A stretch of DNA of 64,000 nt, taken from assembly GCA_030647775.1 (NCBI GenBank), contig JAUSJC010000005.1:31361-95360 (forward strand). Reading direction: 5' to 3'. This DNA is from Candidatus Curtissbacteria bacterium. GTDB lineage: Bacteria > Patescibacteria > Microgenomatia > Curtissbacterales > GWA2-41-24. This document shows, piece after piece, positions 15,707 through 23,706 of the stretch; position 1 is the first letter of the stretch, and every line of letters starts with the position of its first letter. Under the pieces are notes generated by a model. That model was given only the letters and a program-made list of their open reading frames with translations, ran no database searches and was not told the origin of the DNA. Both the position numbers and the translations under genes were made by a program.

Positions 15707-15964
15707 TTATCCATACAAATTACTGTGGCTATCAATTGCAACAAAAAGTGCACCTTCTGAATCTTTTTTAAATATTACTCGTATATCGCCTGTGATATTT
15801 ATACTTCTATAGCCTAGATACTTTCCTTTTAATGCATGGTTATTCAAAACCGGATCAAATTCATCTTGTATAAATAGATTTCTTCTGTCTTTAAATTTTC
15901 TTTTCTGGGATTCGGTTAACTTTTTATAATGTTTTTTGAAGTTCTTATGCAAATGGACAATCAT
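15707..15964 (-). CDS. RelE/YafQ-like mRNA interferase toxin
   Basis: An 85-residue basic protein of the RelE superfamily: KNFKKHYKKLTESQKRKFKDR at the N-terminus, HALKGKYLGYRSINITGDIRVIFKK in the core and AIDSHSNLYG at the end, as in YafQ/RelE toxins, which cleave mRNA on the ribosome. It overlaps the antitoxin gene by 4 bp. The Doc pair lies tail to tail with it, 120 bp away. Confidence 0.82.
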   Translation of the reverse strand: MIVHLHKNFKKHYKKLTESQKRKFKDRRNLFIQDEFDPVLNNHALKGKYLGYRSINITGDIRVIFKKDSEGALFVAIDSHSNLYG

Positions 15965-16236
15965 TGAGAATCAAGATATCTGTCCATTTCTTCAGCAGTG
16001 GAAAAAGGGCCAACAATATTTCTATTATGCTTAATATCCTCTTCAACTCTGTCGAGAAGCTTCTCGAGCTCCGGTGTCATTTGTGGAGTATCAGAAAAAA
16101 TTATTTCCCGGGTCCTAATGAAATTGCGGAGTGACGCATTTATCACATCACTGAGATTGAGACCGAGCGCATGGGCAACTTTAACCGCATTTTCCTTAAC
16201 CTCTTTATCAGCCTTTATATGAATTACAGTTTGCAT
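15961..16236 (-). CDS. RelB/DinJ-like antitoxin
   Basis: The ATG at 16236 gives MQTVIHIKADKEVKENAVKVAHALGLNLSDVINASLRNFI, a ribbon-helix-helix DNA-binding start of the RelB/DinJ type; total 91 residues. The helical C-terminal half (LEKLLDRVEEDIKHN) should mask the toxin. A near-perfect promoter ends 9 bp before this ATG, ruling out the upstream alternative at 16245. Confidence 0.85.
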   Translation of the reverse strand: MQTVIHIKADKEVKENAVKVAHALGLNLSDVINASLRNFIRTREIIFSDTPQMTPELEKLLDRVEEDIKHNRNIVGPFSTAEEMDRYLDSQ

Positions 16237-16245
16237 AATAACCAA

Positions 16246-16274
16246 AGTATATACAACAGTTACGTGAATGTCAA
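16246..16274 (-). promoter_or_regulatory. Promoter of the RelB-RelE-like pair
   Basis: On the minus strand: TTGACA (16269-16274), 17-bp spacer, TATACT (16246-16251), 9 bp to the ATG at 16236. The best promoter of the leaderless type in the window. Confidence 0.75.
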
Positions 16275-16308
16275 GACAATTTAACGGTTTTGTGTAGTAC
16301 GTTGTGCC

Positions 16309-16995
16309 TTATTGAGGCTTGAAAGTGGCGATGGAGGCATCCACATAGTCTTTGTACGTACTCCACATGCCTTCATTAACTCCGCCTAAAATAGCGTAAA
16401 GATTCTTCGGCGATGTTATAACCATATATCTACCGTGCATATTTTCCCCACCCAGTACCCCTGTAAATTCCATCTCATAGGCATTTTCTTCCCCCACCTT
16501 AATCTCACCCTCTTTGAGAAATTTAACATCGCTGAATTGCTTTTTTAGCTGGACTTTATGCAAATCCGCAATTGTTGCCAGCTTTGTGTCTTTATAATCA
16601 CCTATGGGGACCGAAAAGACAGAAATTAAAGCATCAGCCTTATCTGAACCCTTGGTATCGGAAGACTTATAAATAGTGACATTGGTGGTAGCACTGTTAA
16701 CTTTCCATCCTTCCGGATAGCTGATGGAAAATCCTAATTTAGAATCGACAAACGGTTCGGCACTAAGCTTAATTTGGGATTTTGGTTTCTCTGTGGGCTG
16801 GGCCGTAGACTGTGAAACTTGAGATCCGGCTTGGCTTTTGCTCTTATCGTCGACTTTAACGTACCCTGAAAACTTAAGAGTACCTGAAGCTATTAAAAAA
16901 ACGGCTATCCCCAAAATTACCACCCCGCCAATTACCAGAAGATTGGCAAACCCCTTTTGCCGCGAAGAAAAATCGGGATGGGCAGATTTATTCAT
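16309..16995 (-). CDS. Membrane-anchored PsbP/DcrB-like envelope protein
   Basis: A 228-residue protein with an N-terminal membrane helix (GFANLLVIGGVVILGIAVFLIAS), a Ser/Gln/Thr-rich linker, and an outer domain of about 150 residues starting at VDSKLGFSISYPEGWKV. The LGFSISYPEGW motif, followed by an alternating beta pattern, is typical of PsbP-like folds. Function unknown. A similarly built protein is encoded just upstream (17042-17866). TTGACA-N16-TAGTTA lies 9 bp before the ATG. Confidence 0.65.
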   Translation of the reverse strand: MNKSAHPDFSSRQKGFANLLVIGGVVILGIAVFLIASGTLKFSGYVKVDDKSKSQAGSQVSQSTAQPTEKPKSQIKLSAEPFVDSKLGFSISYPEGWKVNSATTNVTIYKSSDTKGSDKADALISVFSVPIGDYKDTKLATIADLHKVQLKKQFSDVKFLKEGEIKVGEENAYEMEFTGVLGGENMHGRYMVITSPKNLYAILGGVNEGMWSTYKDYVDASIATFKPQ

Positions 16996-17004
16996 CTACT
17001 TAAT

Positions 17005-17032
17005 TAACTAAATAAAAACCCTTCATTGTCAA
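17005..17032 (-). promoter_or_regulatory. Promoter of the PsbP-like gene
   Basis: On the minus strand: TTGACA (17027-17032), 16-bp spacer, TAGTTA (17005-17010), 9 bp to the ATG at 16995. Confidence 0.55.
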
Positions 17033-17041
17033 GTGGTCATA

Positions 17042-17866
17042 TTACTCAAATTTAAAAGTATCCATAGATTGTTTCAGCTGTAACCCCCTTTTGTCCCAAT
17101 AAGGCTCAAAGGCTTTACCGGCAACCGTTATAAGGTAACCATTTTTGTAAAATACATAGCTAAGAATCCTTACCTTTGCTTGCTGCAGCACCTTATCCAT
17201 ATCTTCTTGGATGTCTTTTCGCGAAACATTCACCCCTTCTTTAGCAGCTTTAGCCAGTTCCTCTTGCATTTGAGACTCTAGTATTTTTTGGGCTGTCTCA
17301 CGAATATCCATTACGGATTCTAAAGCATACGCCTCTTCCCCATTGACTTTAATTTTTTGTCTCTGGCTAATCGTTACGGTGGAATTTACCTTATTAAGGA
17401 TCGCGGATTCTAAAGCATCATCAAGGTTTTTAAACTCTGATTTTACTATATTAATACTCAAACTGGACCGGACATTTACTGTCCAGAGGATACCTGCTGC
17501 ACCTTCTGAAATTTCATCTTTGACGGGAGAGACAAATTCAACCACAATATTGCCGTATGGCGCTACCTTTTCCCATCCTGCCGGTGGGTATATGGAGAAT
17601 TTAGGAACTGCAGCATTAGCTGTGTCTATCTTTTGCTCAAAAGGTTTATCCGCCAGTCTGCCGCTGTTAGCTAAGTTAACCTCTGCACTTTGGGGTGTTG
17701 GCGCGGGTGAACCTTTCAACTCTGTTGTTTGGGAGGTTTTATCGCTTCTTACTTTAATTTCGTTCCTGGATTTATAGACAACTCCGGCAACACCTGTTAT
17801 CACAACAGTCAGGATTATCACCAAGATAATAGGAACAAAACCTTTTCGGTTTTTGAATTTGGGCAT
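17042..17866 (-). CDS. Membrane-anchored envelope protein, 274 residues
   Basis: It starts with a basic stretch and one membrane helix (GFVPIILVIILTVVITGVAGVVY), then a Ser/Thr/Pro linker. The outer domain contains FSIYPPAGWEKVAPYGNIVVEFVSP, the same P-x-GW pattern as its neighbour at 16309, and a long amphipathic helix (MQEELAKAAKEGVNVSRKDIQEDMDKVLQQAK). The two are probably paralogues. Function unknown. It shares an overlapping divergent promoter region with the gene at 17929. Confidence 0.62.
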   Translation of the reverse strand: MPKFKNRKGFVPIILVIILTVVITGVAGVVYKSRNEIKVRSDKTSQTTELKGSPAPTPQSAEVNLANSGRLADKPFEQKIDTANAAVPKFSIYPPAGWEKVAPYGNIVVEFVSPVKDEISEGAAGILWTVNVRSSLSINIVKSEFKNLDDALESAILNKVNSTVTISQRQKIKVNGEEAYALESVMDIRETAQKILESQMQEELAKAAKEGVNVSRKDIQEDMDKVLQQAKVRILSYVFYKNGYLITVAGKAFEPYWDKRGLQLKQSMDTFKFE

Positions 17867-17873
17867 TGATTAA

Positions 17874-17919
17874 ACTTTAGCCCTTTACATTTGACAGGTC
17901 AAGTTTCCTAATCTATGCT
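17874..17919. promoter_or_regulatory. Interlocked divergent promoters sharing a -35 block
   Basis: Plus strand: TTGACA (17891-17896), 17 bp, TATGCT (17914-17919), 9 bp to ATG 17929. Minus strand: TTGACC (17897-17902), 17 bp, TAAAGT (17874-17879), 7 bp to ATG 17866. The two -35 boxes abut in the palindrome TTGACAGGTCAA. Confidence 0.7.
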
Positions 17920-17928
17920 TAATTTTAG

Positions 17929-18411
17929 ATGGATTTTCCTTATATATTTATCTTAGTAACAATACTTATTGTATCCCCGTTTATTTTGGCTTTAGCATCA
18001 AAACAAGGTAAGCAGGCTAAACAAAACTTAAAATATATTTTCCTTACTCTTTTATTGTCCCAAATACTTTTGGGTTTTTTAAATTGGGAAAATTTTCAAG
18101 GAACGGGCAGAAGCGGTTTCGATCTCTCTCTTGCGTATCCTGGCTCATTTTTGGGATTGTTTTTTATAATATCCCTACTGCAAATCACCCTATTGGTTCT
18201 TAACAAACCTTTCAATAAGGCGGTTGCTGTCTTCAATTTTATCAATTCACTAGTAATTTTTGCAGGGATGATCAGGTTGAGCAGTTTATTGGAAAAACAA
18301 ATCTTTAGTCTACCCAGCATTGGCGCAGTATTCCTGGTCTTAATTGGGAATGTTATTTCTCTGATGTGGATTAATAGAGACAAAAATTTGCTGAAAAAAT
18401 ACCCCTTTTAA
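17929..18411 (+). CDS. Integral membrane protein, about five helices
   Basis: A 160-residue hydrophobic protein with helices near residues 5-23, 35-53, 75-92, 100-120 and 130-148, joined by short loops. No family is recognised. It heads a three-gene set (17929, 18415, 18762) with gaps of only 3 and 8 bp. The promoter ends 9 bp before its ATG and interlocks with that of the divergent envelope protein. Confidence 0.6.
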   Translation: MDFPYIFILVTILIVSPFILALASKQGKQAKQNLKYIFLTLLLSQILLGFLNWENFQGTGRSGFDLSLAYPGSFLGLFFIISLLQITLLVLNKPFNKAVAVFNFINSLVIFAGMIRLSSLLEKQIFSLPSIGAVFLVLIGNVISLMWINRDKNLLKKYPF

Positions 18412-18414
18412 AAT

Positions 18415-18753
18415 ATGAGGAATTTAATTTTACTGATAATAATAGTTGTATTAGCCGGTGCAGGCTATTTTGCTTTCCAAAAACTAAGTTCGACACAAAC
18501 GCCAACCCCGGCACCGGCGCAAACTGTACCTTCTAAAATTACTTCCGAACAGGCAGTCGCAAGCGTTAAAAATCTGCCGGAAATACAAGACTACCTAAAA
18601 AGGGTTCCCAACGGGAAAATTGAGGTGGATAGTGGAGATGAAAGTGAGTATAGCGTCCATGTTTATGAAATTAAAGATGGCCACACTGCCACTTTCAACT
18701 GGTACAGTGTCAATATAAAGGATGGCAAAGTGAAACCGCAGTTCCCCCAATAA
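18415..18753 (+). CDS. Small membrane-anchored protein
   Basis: A 112-residue protein with an N-terminal helix (LILLIIIVVLAGAGYFAF), a Thr/Pro/Ala-rich linker and an outer domain of about 70 residues (ITSEQAVASVKNLPEIQDYLKRVPNG-IEVDSGDESEYSVHVYE) that resembles a PepSY-like fold. Function unknown. It sits 3 bp behind the five-helix membrane protein. Confidence 0.6.
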   Translation: MRNLILLIIIVVLAGAGYFAFQKLSSTQTPTPAPAQTVPSKITSEQAVASVKNLPEIQDYLKRVPNGKIEVDSGDESEYSVHVYEIKDGHTATFNWYSVNIKDGKVKPQFPQ

Positions 18754-18761
18754 AAATCCCC

Positions 18762-19133
18762 ATGCCCCAAAATTTTGAAGAGCTGATAGCTATATATAAA
18801 AAAGTTATTGAGCCAAAATTACAAAATTGGGCGGTTTTTGAAAATGGTACTTGTGTCATCATCTACAATTCCCCAAGGGATTTAAAAGAAGAAGCAACAG
18901 AAGTCCTGGAAAAATATGGCCAAATTATACCGGGCACTTCCTCTGCCGATTTCACCGTTTTAAAAGTTGATTCCGGCTGGATCGTTGCCGGAGATCAGGC
19001 GGGTATTTTAAATTATGTATCGGAAAATGAAGGCAGTGGTAAGGAAGATCCTGAAATTGGACTTATCGGAAGAAACAAAAAAGAGCAGGATCGCAAAGAA
19101 TCAAAGATAATTTATATTAATTCCTCCACTTAG
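18762..19133 (+). CDS. Hypothetical soluble protein, 123 residues
   Basis: Family not recognised. It looks like a compact alpha/beta protein (FEELIAIYKKVIEPKLQNWAVFENGTCVIIYN, WIVAGDQAGILNYVSE) with a charged tail. No signal peptide. Last of three closely spaced genes; convergent with the FKBP gene. Confidence 0.55.
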   Translation: MPQNFEELIAIYKKVIEPKLQNWAVFENGTCVIIYNSPRDLKEEATEVLEKYGQIIPGTSSADFTVLKVDSGWIVAGDQAGILNYVSENEGSGKEDPEIGLIGRNKKEQDRKESKIIYINSST

Positions 19134-19148
19134 GAAAATTATGACAAG

Positions 19149-19607
19149 TTACTTAACTGCAATAAGTTCTAGTTCAAAAACCAAAATGGAGTTGGCGGGA
19201 ATTCCGGGGATATCCCGGCCACCGTATGCCAAATCCGAAGGAATTGTAAGCTTCCGCCTGCCGCCGGCTTTCATTCCGATAACTCCCTCATCCCAGCCTT
19301 TTATTACCTGCCCAACACCAATCTGCGTCGTAAACGGCGTACCGCGGTCATAAGAACTGTCAAATTTTGTTCCGTCGGTTAAAGTCCCTTTGTAGTTTAT
19401 GGTCACCGTATCGCCGCTTTTAACCTCCGGCCCGCTGCCAACTTGAATATCTTCTATCTTAAGGCCGGATGGTACTGCGCCTTGAGTCGCCTGTACCGGC
19501 AAATTTATATTTGTGTCTGTCATTTTTTCTTCGCTTTTACGGGTAACCAAAAATCCGAAAGTTATTAGAACAACAATGGCAAAAACTACAGTAATTTTCT
19601 TCGACAT
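19149..19607 (-). CDS. Membrane-anchored FKBP-type peptidyl-prolyl isomerase
   Basis: A 152-residue protein with an N-terminal membrane helix (ITVVFAIVVLITFGFLV) and a complete FKBP domain: VKSGDTVTINYKGTLTDGTKFDSSYDRGTPFTTQIGVGQVIKGWDEGVIGMKAGGRRKLTIPSDLAYG-IPANSILVFELELI. It should assist folding of exported proteins. It stands alone, with a weak promoter-like TTACAT-N17-TAGACT close to the ATG. Confidence 0.92.
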   Translation of the reverse strand: MSKKITVVFAIVVLITFGFLVTRKSEEKMTDTNINLPVQATQGAVPSGLKIEDIQVGSGPEVKSGDTVTINYKGTLTDGTKFDSSYDRGTPFTTQIGVGQVIKGWDEGVIGMKAGGRRKLTIPSDLAYGGRDIPGIPANSILVFELELIAVK

Positions 19608-19685
19608 TATTTAGTCTAGCAAATGATAACGCGTAATGTAATAATCCGCATCCACACCAATCTTGCCAACAGCCAAAAGGCAACC

Positions 19686-20732
19686 TTAAATAATTCCTCT
19701 AGCCTTAAGAAGTTCGGCGTTTAAAATCGCCGCCCCGGCTGCCCCGCGTATTGTGTTGTGAACCAGTAGAACTAAATTAATATCCAAGACGTTAGATTCT
19801 CTAATTCTACCAACAATAATCGACATTCCGCCGTTTATGTCTCTATCCAAAACCGGCTGCGGTCTGTTTGCCTCTTCCACCACCACAATTGGCTCTTTCG
19901 GCGCCGACGGCAAACCCAATTTTTGCGGCAAGCCCCGAAAGTTTTTCAAAACTCTAGTTACCTGCGTGGTTGTTACCCTCTTTTTAAAACCAATGCTTAA
20001 AGTTTCTGTGTGCCCATCACGCACACTTACCCTATTGCAATGGGCATCAATTTTAAAAGATGCAAATTTCACCTCGTTACCATAAACCTTACCCAAAAGC
20101 TTTAGCGGTTCCACCTCGACTTTTTCTTCCTCGTCTTCAATATATGGCACCACATTATCAACAGCATCGAGCGCCGAAACCCCGGGGTAGCCAGCACCAG
20201 ATAGTGCCTGCATCGAAGTCATAACTACCCGCTCTACGCCAAAGGCTTCGTCCAATGGTTTTAGAACCATCGCCAAACCAACCGTCGTACAGTTGGGGTT
20301 CGTGACAATAAAGCCGTCTCCCCCAAACCTTTTTTTCTGAAATTCAATTAATTTTATTTGGTCTGGATTAACTTCACCAATCAAAAGCGGCACATCGCTA
20401 TCCATCCGATGATTTTTAGAGTTACTAATAACCGCATATCCGGCTCTGGCAAAATTCTCTTCTATTTCTCCGGCTACAGTTGAATCCAAACCGCTGAAAA
20501 CCACCTTCGCCCCGGTGTTCGCCTCACAAGTTTTAACTTCTAAGTTGGCCGCATTAGCCGGCAGTTTTGTTGGCAGTCTCCACAAAACTACGTCTTTATA
20601 AGACTTACCCGCACTTCGCTCAGAAGCGCAAAGATCGGTAATTTCAAAATAAGAATGATTTTCAAGTAGCTGAACAAATCTTTGGCCAACAGCACCGGTT
20701 GCCCCCAAAATTCCAACAGGAATTCTCTTCAT
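19686..20732 (-). CDS. asd: Aspartate-semialdehyde dehydrogenase
   Basis: Reduces aspartyl phosphate to aspartate semialdehyde, the second step towards lysine. The NADP-binding start is VGILGATGAVGQRFVQLL, the catalytic Cys is in NPNCTTVGLA, and the substrate-binding region is HCNRVSVRDGHTETLS. The 348-residue length and SGAGYPGVSALD signature resemble the archaeal/fungal-type enzyme. Last gene of the lysine operon, overlapping dapA by 4 bp. Confidence 0.94.
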   Translation of the reverse strand: MKRIPVGILGATGAVGQRFVQLLENHSYFEITDLCASERSAGKSYKDVVLWRLPTKLPANAANLEVKTCEANTGAKVVFSGLDSTVAGEIEENFARAGYAVISNSKNHRMDSDVPLLIGEVNPDQIKLIEFQKKRFGGDGFIVTNPNCTTVGLAMVLKPLDEAFGVERVVMTSMQALSGAGYPGVSALDAVDNVVPYIEDEEEKVEVEPLKLLGKVYGNEVKFASFKIDAHCNRVSVRDGHTETLSIGFKKRVTTTQVTRVLKNFRGLPQKLGLPSAPKEPIVVVEEANRPQPVLDRDINGGMSIIVGRIRESNVLDINLVLLVHNTIRGAAGAAILNAELLKARGII

Positions 20733-21619
20733 ACCAAAGACAGGTTTTTCAGAGTTTTAACCAAAACTTCCTTATTTTTTGCTTGCATTGGAACCAAGGG
20801 CAAGCGGAAATTTTCGCCAATTCTGCCCATCAAGGCAAGCGCCGTTTTTACGGGAATCGGGTTGGTTTCAATAAAATTGACGTTCATTAAATCTAAAAGT
20901 TTATAGTGGATATCTTTTGCCTTTTTAAAATTTCCCGAAAGAGCGGCAGAAACCATCTCGCTCATCTGTCGTGGAACCTCATTGGCCACAACCGAAATAA
21001 CGCCGTCTCCCCCAACTGCCAAAAGCGGCAAGGTCAGGGCATCATCACCGGAAAGCACTGAAAAATCGCGGCCAGTACCTTTTATAATATCCATCATTTG
21101 CCCTAAGTTACCTGATGCTTCCTTAACCCCGACAACCTGTGGTACCTCTTTGGCAATTTGAATAACTACATCTGCTGAAACATTTGAACCAGTTCTTCCC
21201 GGAACATTGTAAAGAATAATCGGCAAATCAACTGCTTTTGCTATCGCCTTGTAATGGGCAACCAATCCCGCATTTGTCGGCTTGTTGTAATAGGGAGAAA
21301 CATGCAAAAGGACGTCGGCTCCGGCTTCTTTGGCAATTTGCGAAAGATGGATCGCCCTTGCCGTATCGTTACTGCCAGCTCCGGCGATAACCGGAATTTT
21401 CCCGCCTACTACATCAACCGTTGTTCTTACAACCAGCTCGTATTCTTCTAAATCTAAGGTGGCGGCCTCTCCCGTTGAACCGCATGGCACAATAGCAGAA
21501 ACCGCGCCTGTTACTAAAAATTTAATCAGCTTTCTAAGCGCGCCAATATCAACATTCCCCTTCTCGTCAAACGGGGTAACCATAGCCGGGATCACACCGC
21601 TAATTTTGGTAAGTCTCAT
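20729..21619 (-). CDS. dapA: 4-hydroxy-tetrahydrodipicolinate synthase
   Basis: Condenses aspartate semialdehyde with pyruvate. It is a 296-residue TIM barrel with PAMVTPFDEKGNVD, PCGSTGEAATL, PYYNKPTNAGLVAHY, the catalytic tyrosine in LYNVPGRTG and the Schiff-base lysine in VGVKEASGN. It abuts dapB and overlaps asd. Confidence 0.96.
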   Translation of the reverse strand: MRLTKISGVIPAMVTPFDEKGNVDIGALRKLIKFLVTGAVSAIVPCGSTGEAATLDLEEYELVVRTTVDVVGGKIPVIAGAGSNDTARAIHLSQIAKEAGADVLLHVSPYYNKPTNAGLVAHYKAIAKAVDLPIILYNVPGRTGSNVSADVVIQIAKEVPQVVGVKEASGNLGQMMDIIKGTGRDFSVLSGDDALTLPLLAVGGDGVISVVANEVPRQMSEMVSAALSGNFKKAKDIHYKLLDLMNVNFIETNPIPVKTALALMGRIGENFRLPLVPMQAKNKEVLVKTLKNLSLV

Positions 21620-22357
21620 CTAAATTTTCTCCTTATCGAAAACTTGTTCGAACGAATAAATTCCTTTTTTATTTTTTATAAATTCGGCTGCCAAAAGCGC
21701 TCCCTGCGCAAAACCTCGCCGGCTGTGCGCCTGATGCGATAATTTTACTTCATCGGCCGCGCTGTCAAATACTACCTCATGAAATCCAAAATTATTTCCG
21801 CCTCGCACCGATGCAAAGTGTAACTCCTCTTCTTTAATTTGTCTATCGAGTTTTTCGAAATTGGCGACTTTCTTCTTGCCAAAATTGGCAATCACCAAAT
21901 CGGTAATTTTTCGAGCCGTGCCGCTCGGGCTATCCTTCTTACCAGAATGATGCATCTCCAAACCATAAACATCATACCCGCCGTATTTATCAAATAATTT
22001 GCTACTATAAGAAACTATTTTGAAAAAAATATTGGCCCCCACCGAAAAGTTCTTGGCGTAAATTAACCCGCCTTTACTCTTTTCCACAAGCCCTTTTACC
22101 GCGGCAAAATTATCATACCAGCCGGTTGTCCCGACAACTATCTTTGTCCCCAAAGCTAAAATTTCTTTGATATTGGAAAGAACAATTTCCCCTGATGTAA
22201 AATCGACAGCCACATCTGCCCTCTTGATTCCTTCTTTGTCTAGCCTATCTGTTTTGCTTTTAAAACTTATGGAAACAATCTTATGACCGCTTACTTCGTC
22301 AAGCAGTTTCTCAAGCTCTTGCCCCATATTGCCATAACCAACTAGCGCTATTTTCAT
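21620..22357 (-). CDS. dapB: 4-hydroxy-tetrahydrodipicolinate reductase
   Basis: Reduces the DapA product with NAD(P)H. The Rossmann start is MKIALVGYGNMGQELEKLL. The catalytic EMHHSGKKDSPSGTA signature is present at about residues 135-149, and the GTTGWY loop near residue 78. The 245-residue length is normal. It is directly adjacent to dapA and lysC. Confidence 0.95.
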   Translation of the reverse strand: MKIALVGYGNMGQELEKLLDEVSGHKIVSISFKSKTDRLDKEGIKRADVAVDFTSGEIVLSNIKEILALGTKIVVGTTGWYDNFAAVKGLVEKSKGGLIYAKNFSVGANIFFKIVSYSSKLFDKYGGYDVYGLEMHHSGKKDSPSGTARKITDLVIANFGKKKVANFEKLDRQIKEEELHFASVRGGNNFGFHEVVFDSAADEVKLSHQAHSRRGFAQGALLAAEFIKNKKGIYSFEQVFDKEKI

Positions 22358-23704
22358 TTAGCTTTTACCTCCCACGTTCATTTTTTTGACCAGCAACTTG
22401 TTATGCAAAACCCGCACGGCCTGCTCAACTTGATCGTATTGTACCACCAGGCTCACATTTATATCTGTTGCCCCCAAAGAAACCATCTTCACCAGAATTC
22501 GCTGCCTGTCCAAAATCTCAAATATTTTTTTAATAGAAAGGCTCGAAGTTACAATCCCCTCACCGATTAAAGAAACCATTCCCAGGTTGCGGTTAACAGT
22601 TACTTGGGCAAATTCCGAAAGCTTGCTGGTAACCTTGTTAAGGTCTTCGCCATCTTCTAAAGTAACCGAAACGCTAACCTCCGAAACACTAACCAAATCA
22701 ATAGAAATATTACTATTTGCAAAAACTGCAAAAATTCTTGCCAAAAAACCTTTTGAAAAAAGCATTGCTGTTGAATAAATATTAACTAGTGTAATTTTCC
22801 TTTTGTAAGAAACGGCAGTAATCGGGTTTTTCAGATCCGGTTTATCCAAAATTAAAGTTCCGGCGGATTTTGGATTTAAGGTATTTAGAACTCGAACAGG
22901 AATCCCCGCTTTTACCGCCGGCCTAATACTTCTTGGGTGCAAGACTTTTGCTCCAAAAGCCGCCAGCTCGGAAGCTTCTTTAAAAGAAACTTGGGCAATG
23001 ACACGCGCCCGCTTTACAATTTTTGGGTCAGCGGTAAAGATTCCATCAACATCCGTCCAGATCTGAATTTCGGAAGCTCTAAGGCAAAAACCGATTATTG
23101 CCGCCGAATAATCAGAGCCCCCTCTTCCAAGAGTCGTAATCTCGCCGCTTTTTGTCGAACCGATATACCCGGTAACAACAGGGACAACGCCGCCAGAAAT
23201 AAGCGGTTTTAAAATCTTCCTTACTTTTGTTACCGTTGGCCCTGGCAAAAATTCCGCCGCCCCGAAATTATTATCAGTAACAATTAAATCATTGGCCACT
23301 ACTTGCTCTGCCCTTATCCCCGATCTTTTAAGAAATCTCGCCACAATGTAAGAAGAAATCACCTCACCCGTGGCAAGCACTCTATCTAAATCGGATTTTT
23401 CCCTTCCGGCGCGGCCAAGCAATTTTTCAATCTCCGCGAGTTTGGAGTCGATATAGAGGCAAACATCCACCAGTTCGTCTCCTTTGAATAGGTCGCTTGC
23501 CAAATCTTTGTGCACCCGCCGAATCTCGCGAAGAGTTGAATTTCTATTCCTGGCAAAAGCCGCGATCAGCAAATCTGTTATGCCACCTACTGCCGAAACC
23601 ACCACTATCGGTTTTCTCGCCAACTTGCCTTTAATAATCTCGCGAAGAGTTTTTACTCTTGAGACAGTTGAAAGCGATGTACCACCAAATTTTGTAACAA
23701 TCAT
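22358..23704 (-). CDS. lysC: Aspartokinase
   Basis: Phosphorylates aspartate, the first committed step. The kinase core has VTKFGGTSLS at the N-terminus, TTLGRGGSDYSAAIIG and WTDVDGIFTADPKIV. Two ACT-type regulatory segments follow after about residue 290 (LVNIYSTAMLFSKGFLARIFAVF and MVSLIGEGIV), so feedback by lysine is likely. Monofunctional, 448 residues. Confidence 0.94.
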   Translation of the reverse strand: MIVTKFGGTSLSTVSRVKTLREIIKGKLARKPIVVVSAVGGITDLLIAAFARNRNSTLREIRRVHKDLASDLFKGDELVDVCLYIDSKLAEIEKLLGRAGREKSDLDRVLATGEVISSYIVARFLKRSGIRAEQVVANDLIVTDNNFGAAEFLPGPTVTKVRKILKPLISGGVVPVVTGYIGSTKSGEITTLGRGGSDYSAAIIGFCLRASEIQIWTDVDGIFTADPKIVKRARVIAQVSFKEASELAAFGAKVLHPRSIRPAVKAGIPVRVLNTLNPKSAGTLILDKPDLKNPITAVSYKRKITLVNIYSTAMLFSKGFLARIFAVFANSNISIDLVSVSEVSVSVTLEDGEDLNKVTSKLSEFAQVTVNRNLGMVSLIGEGIVTSSLSIKKIFEILDRQRILVKMVSLGATDINVSLVVQYDQVEQAVRVLHNKLLVKKMNVGGKS

Positions 23705-23706
23705 GC

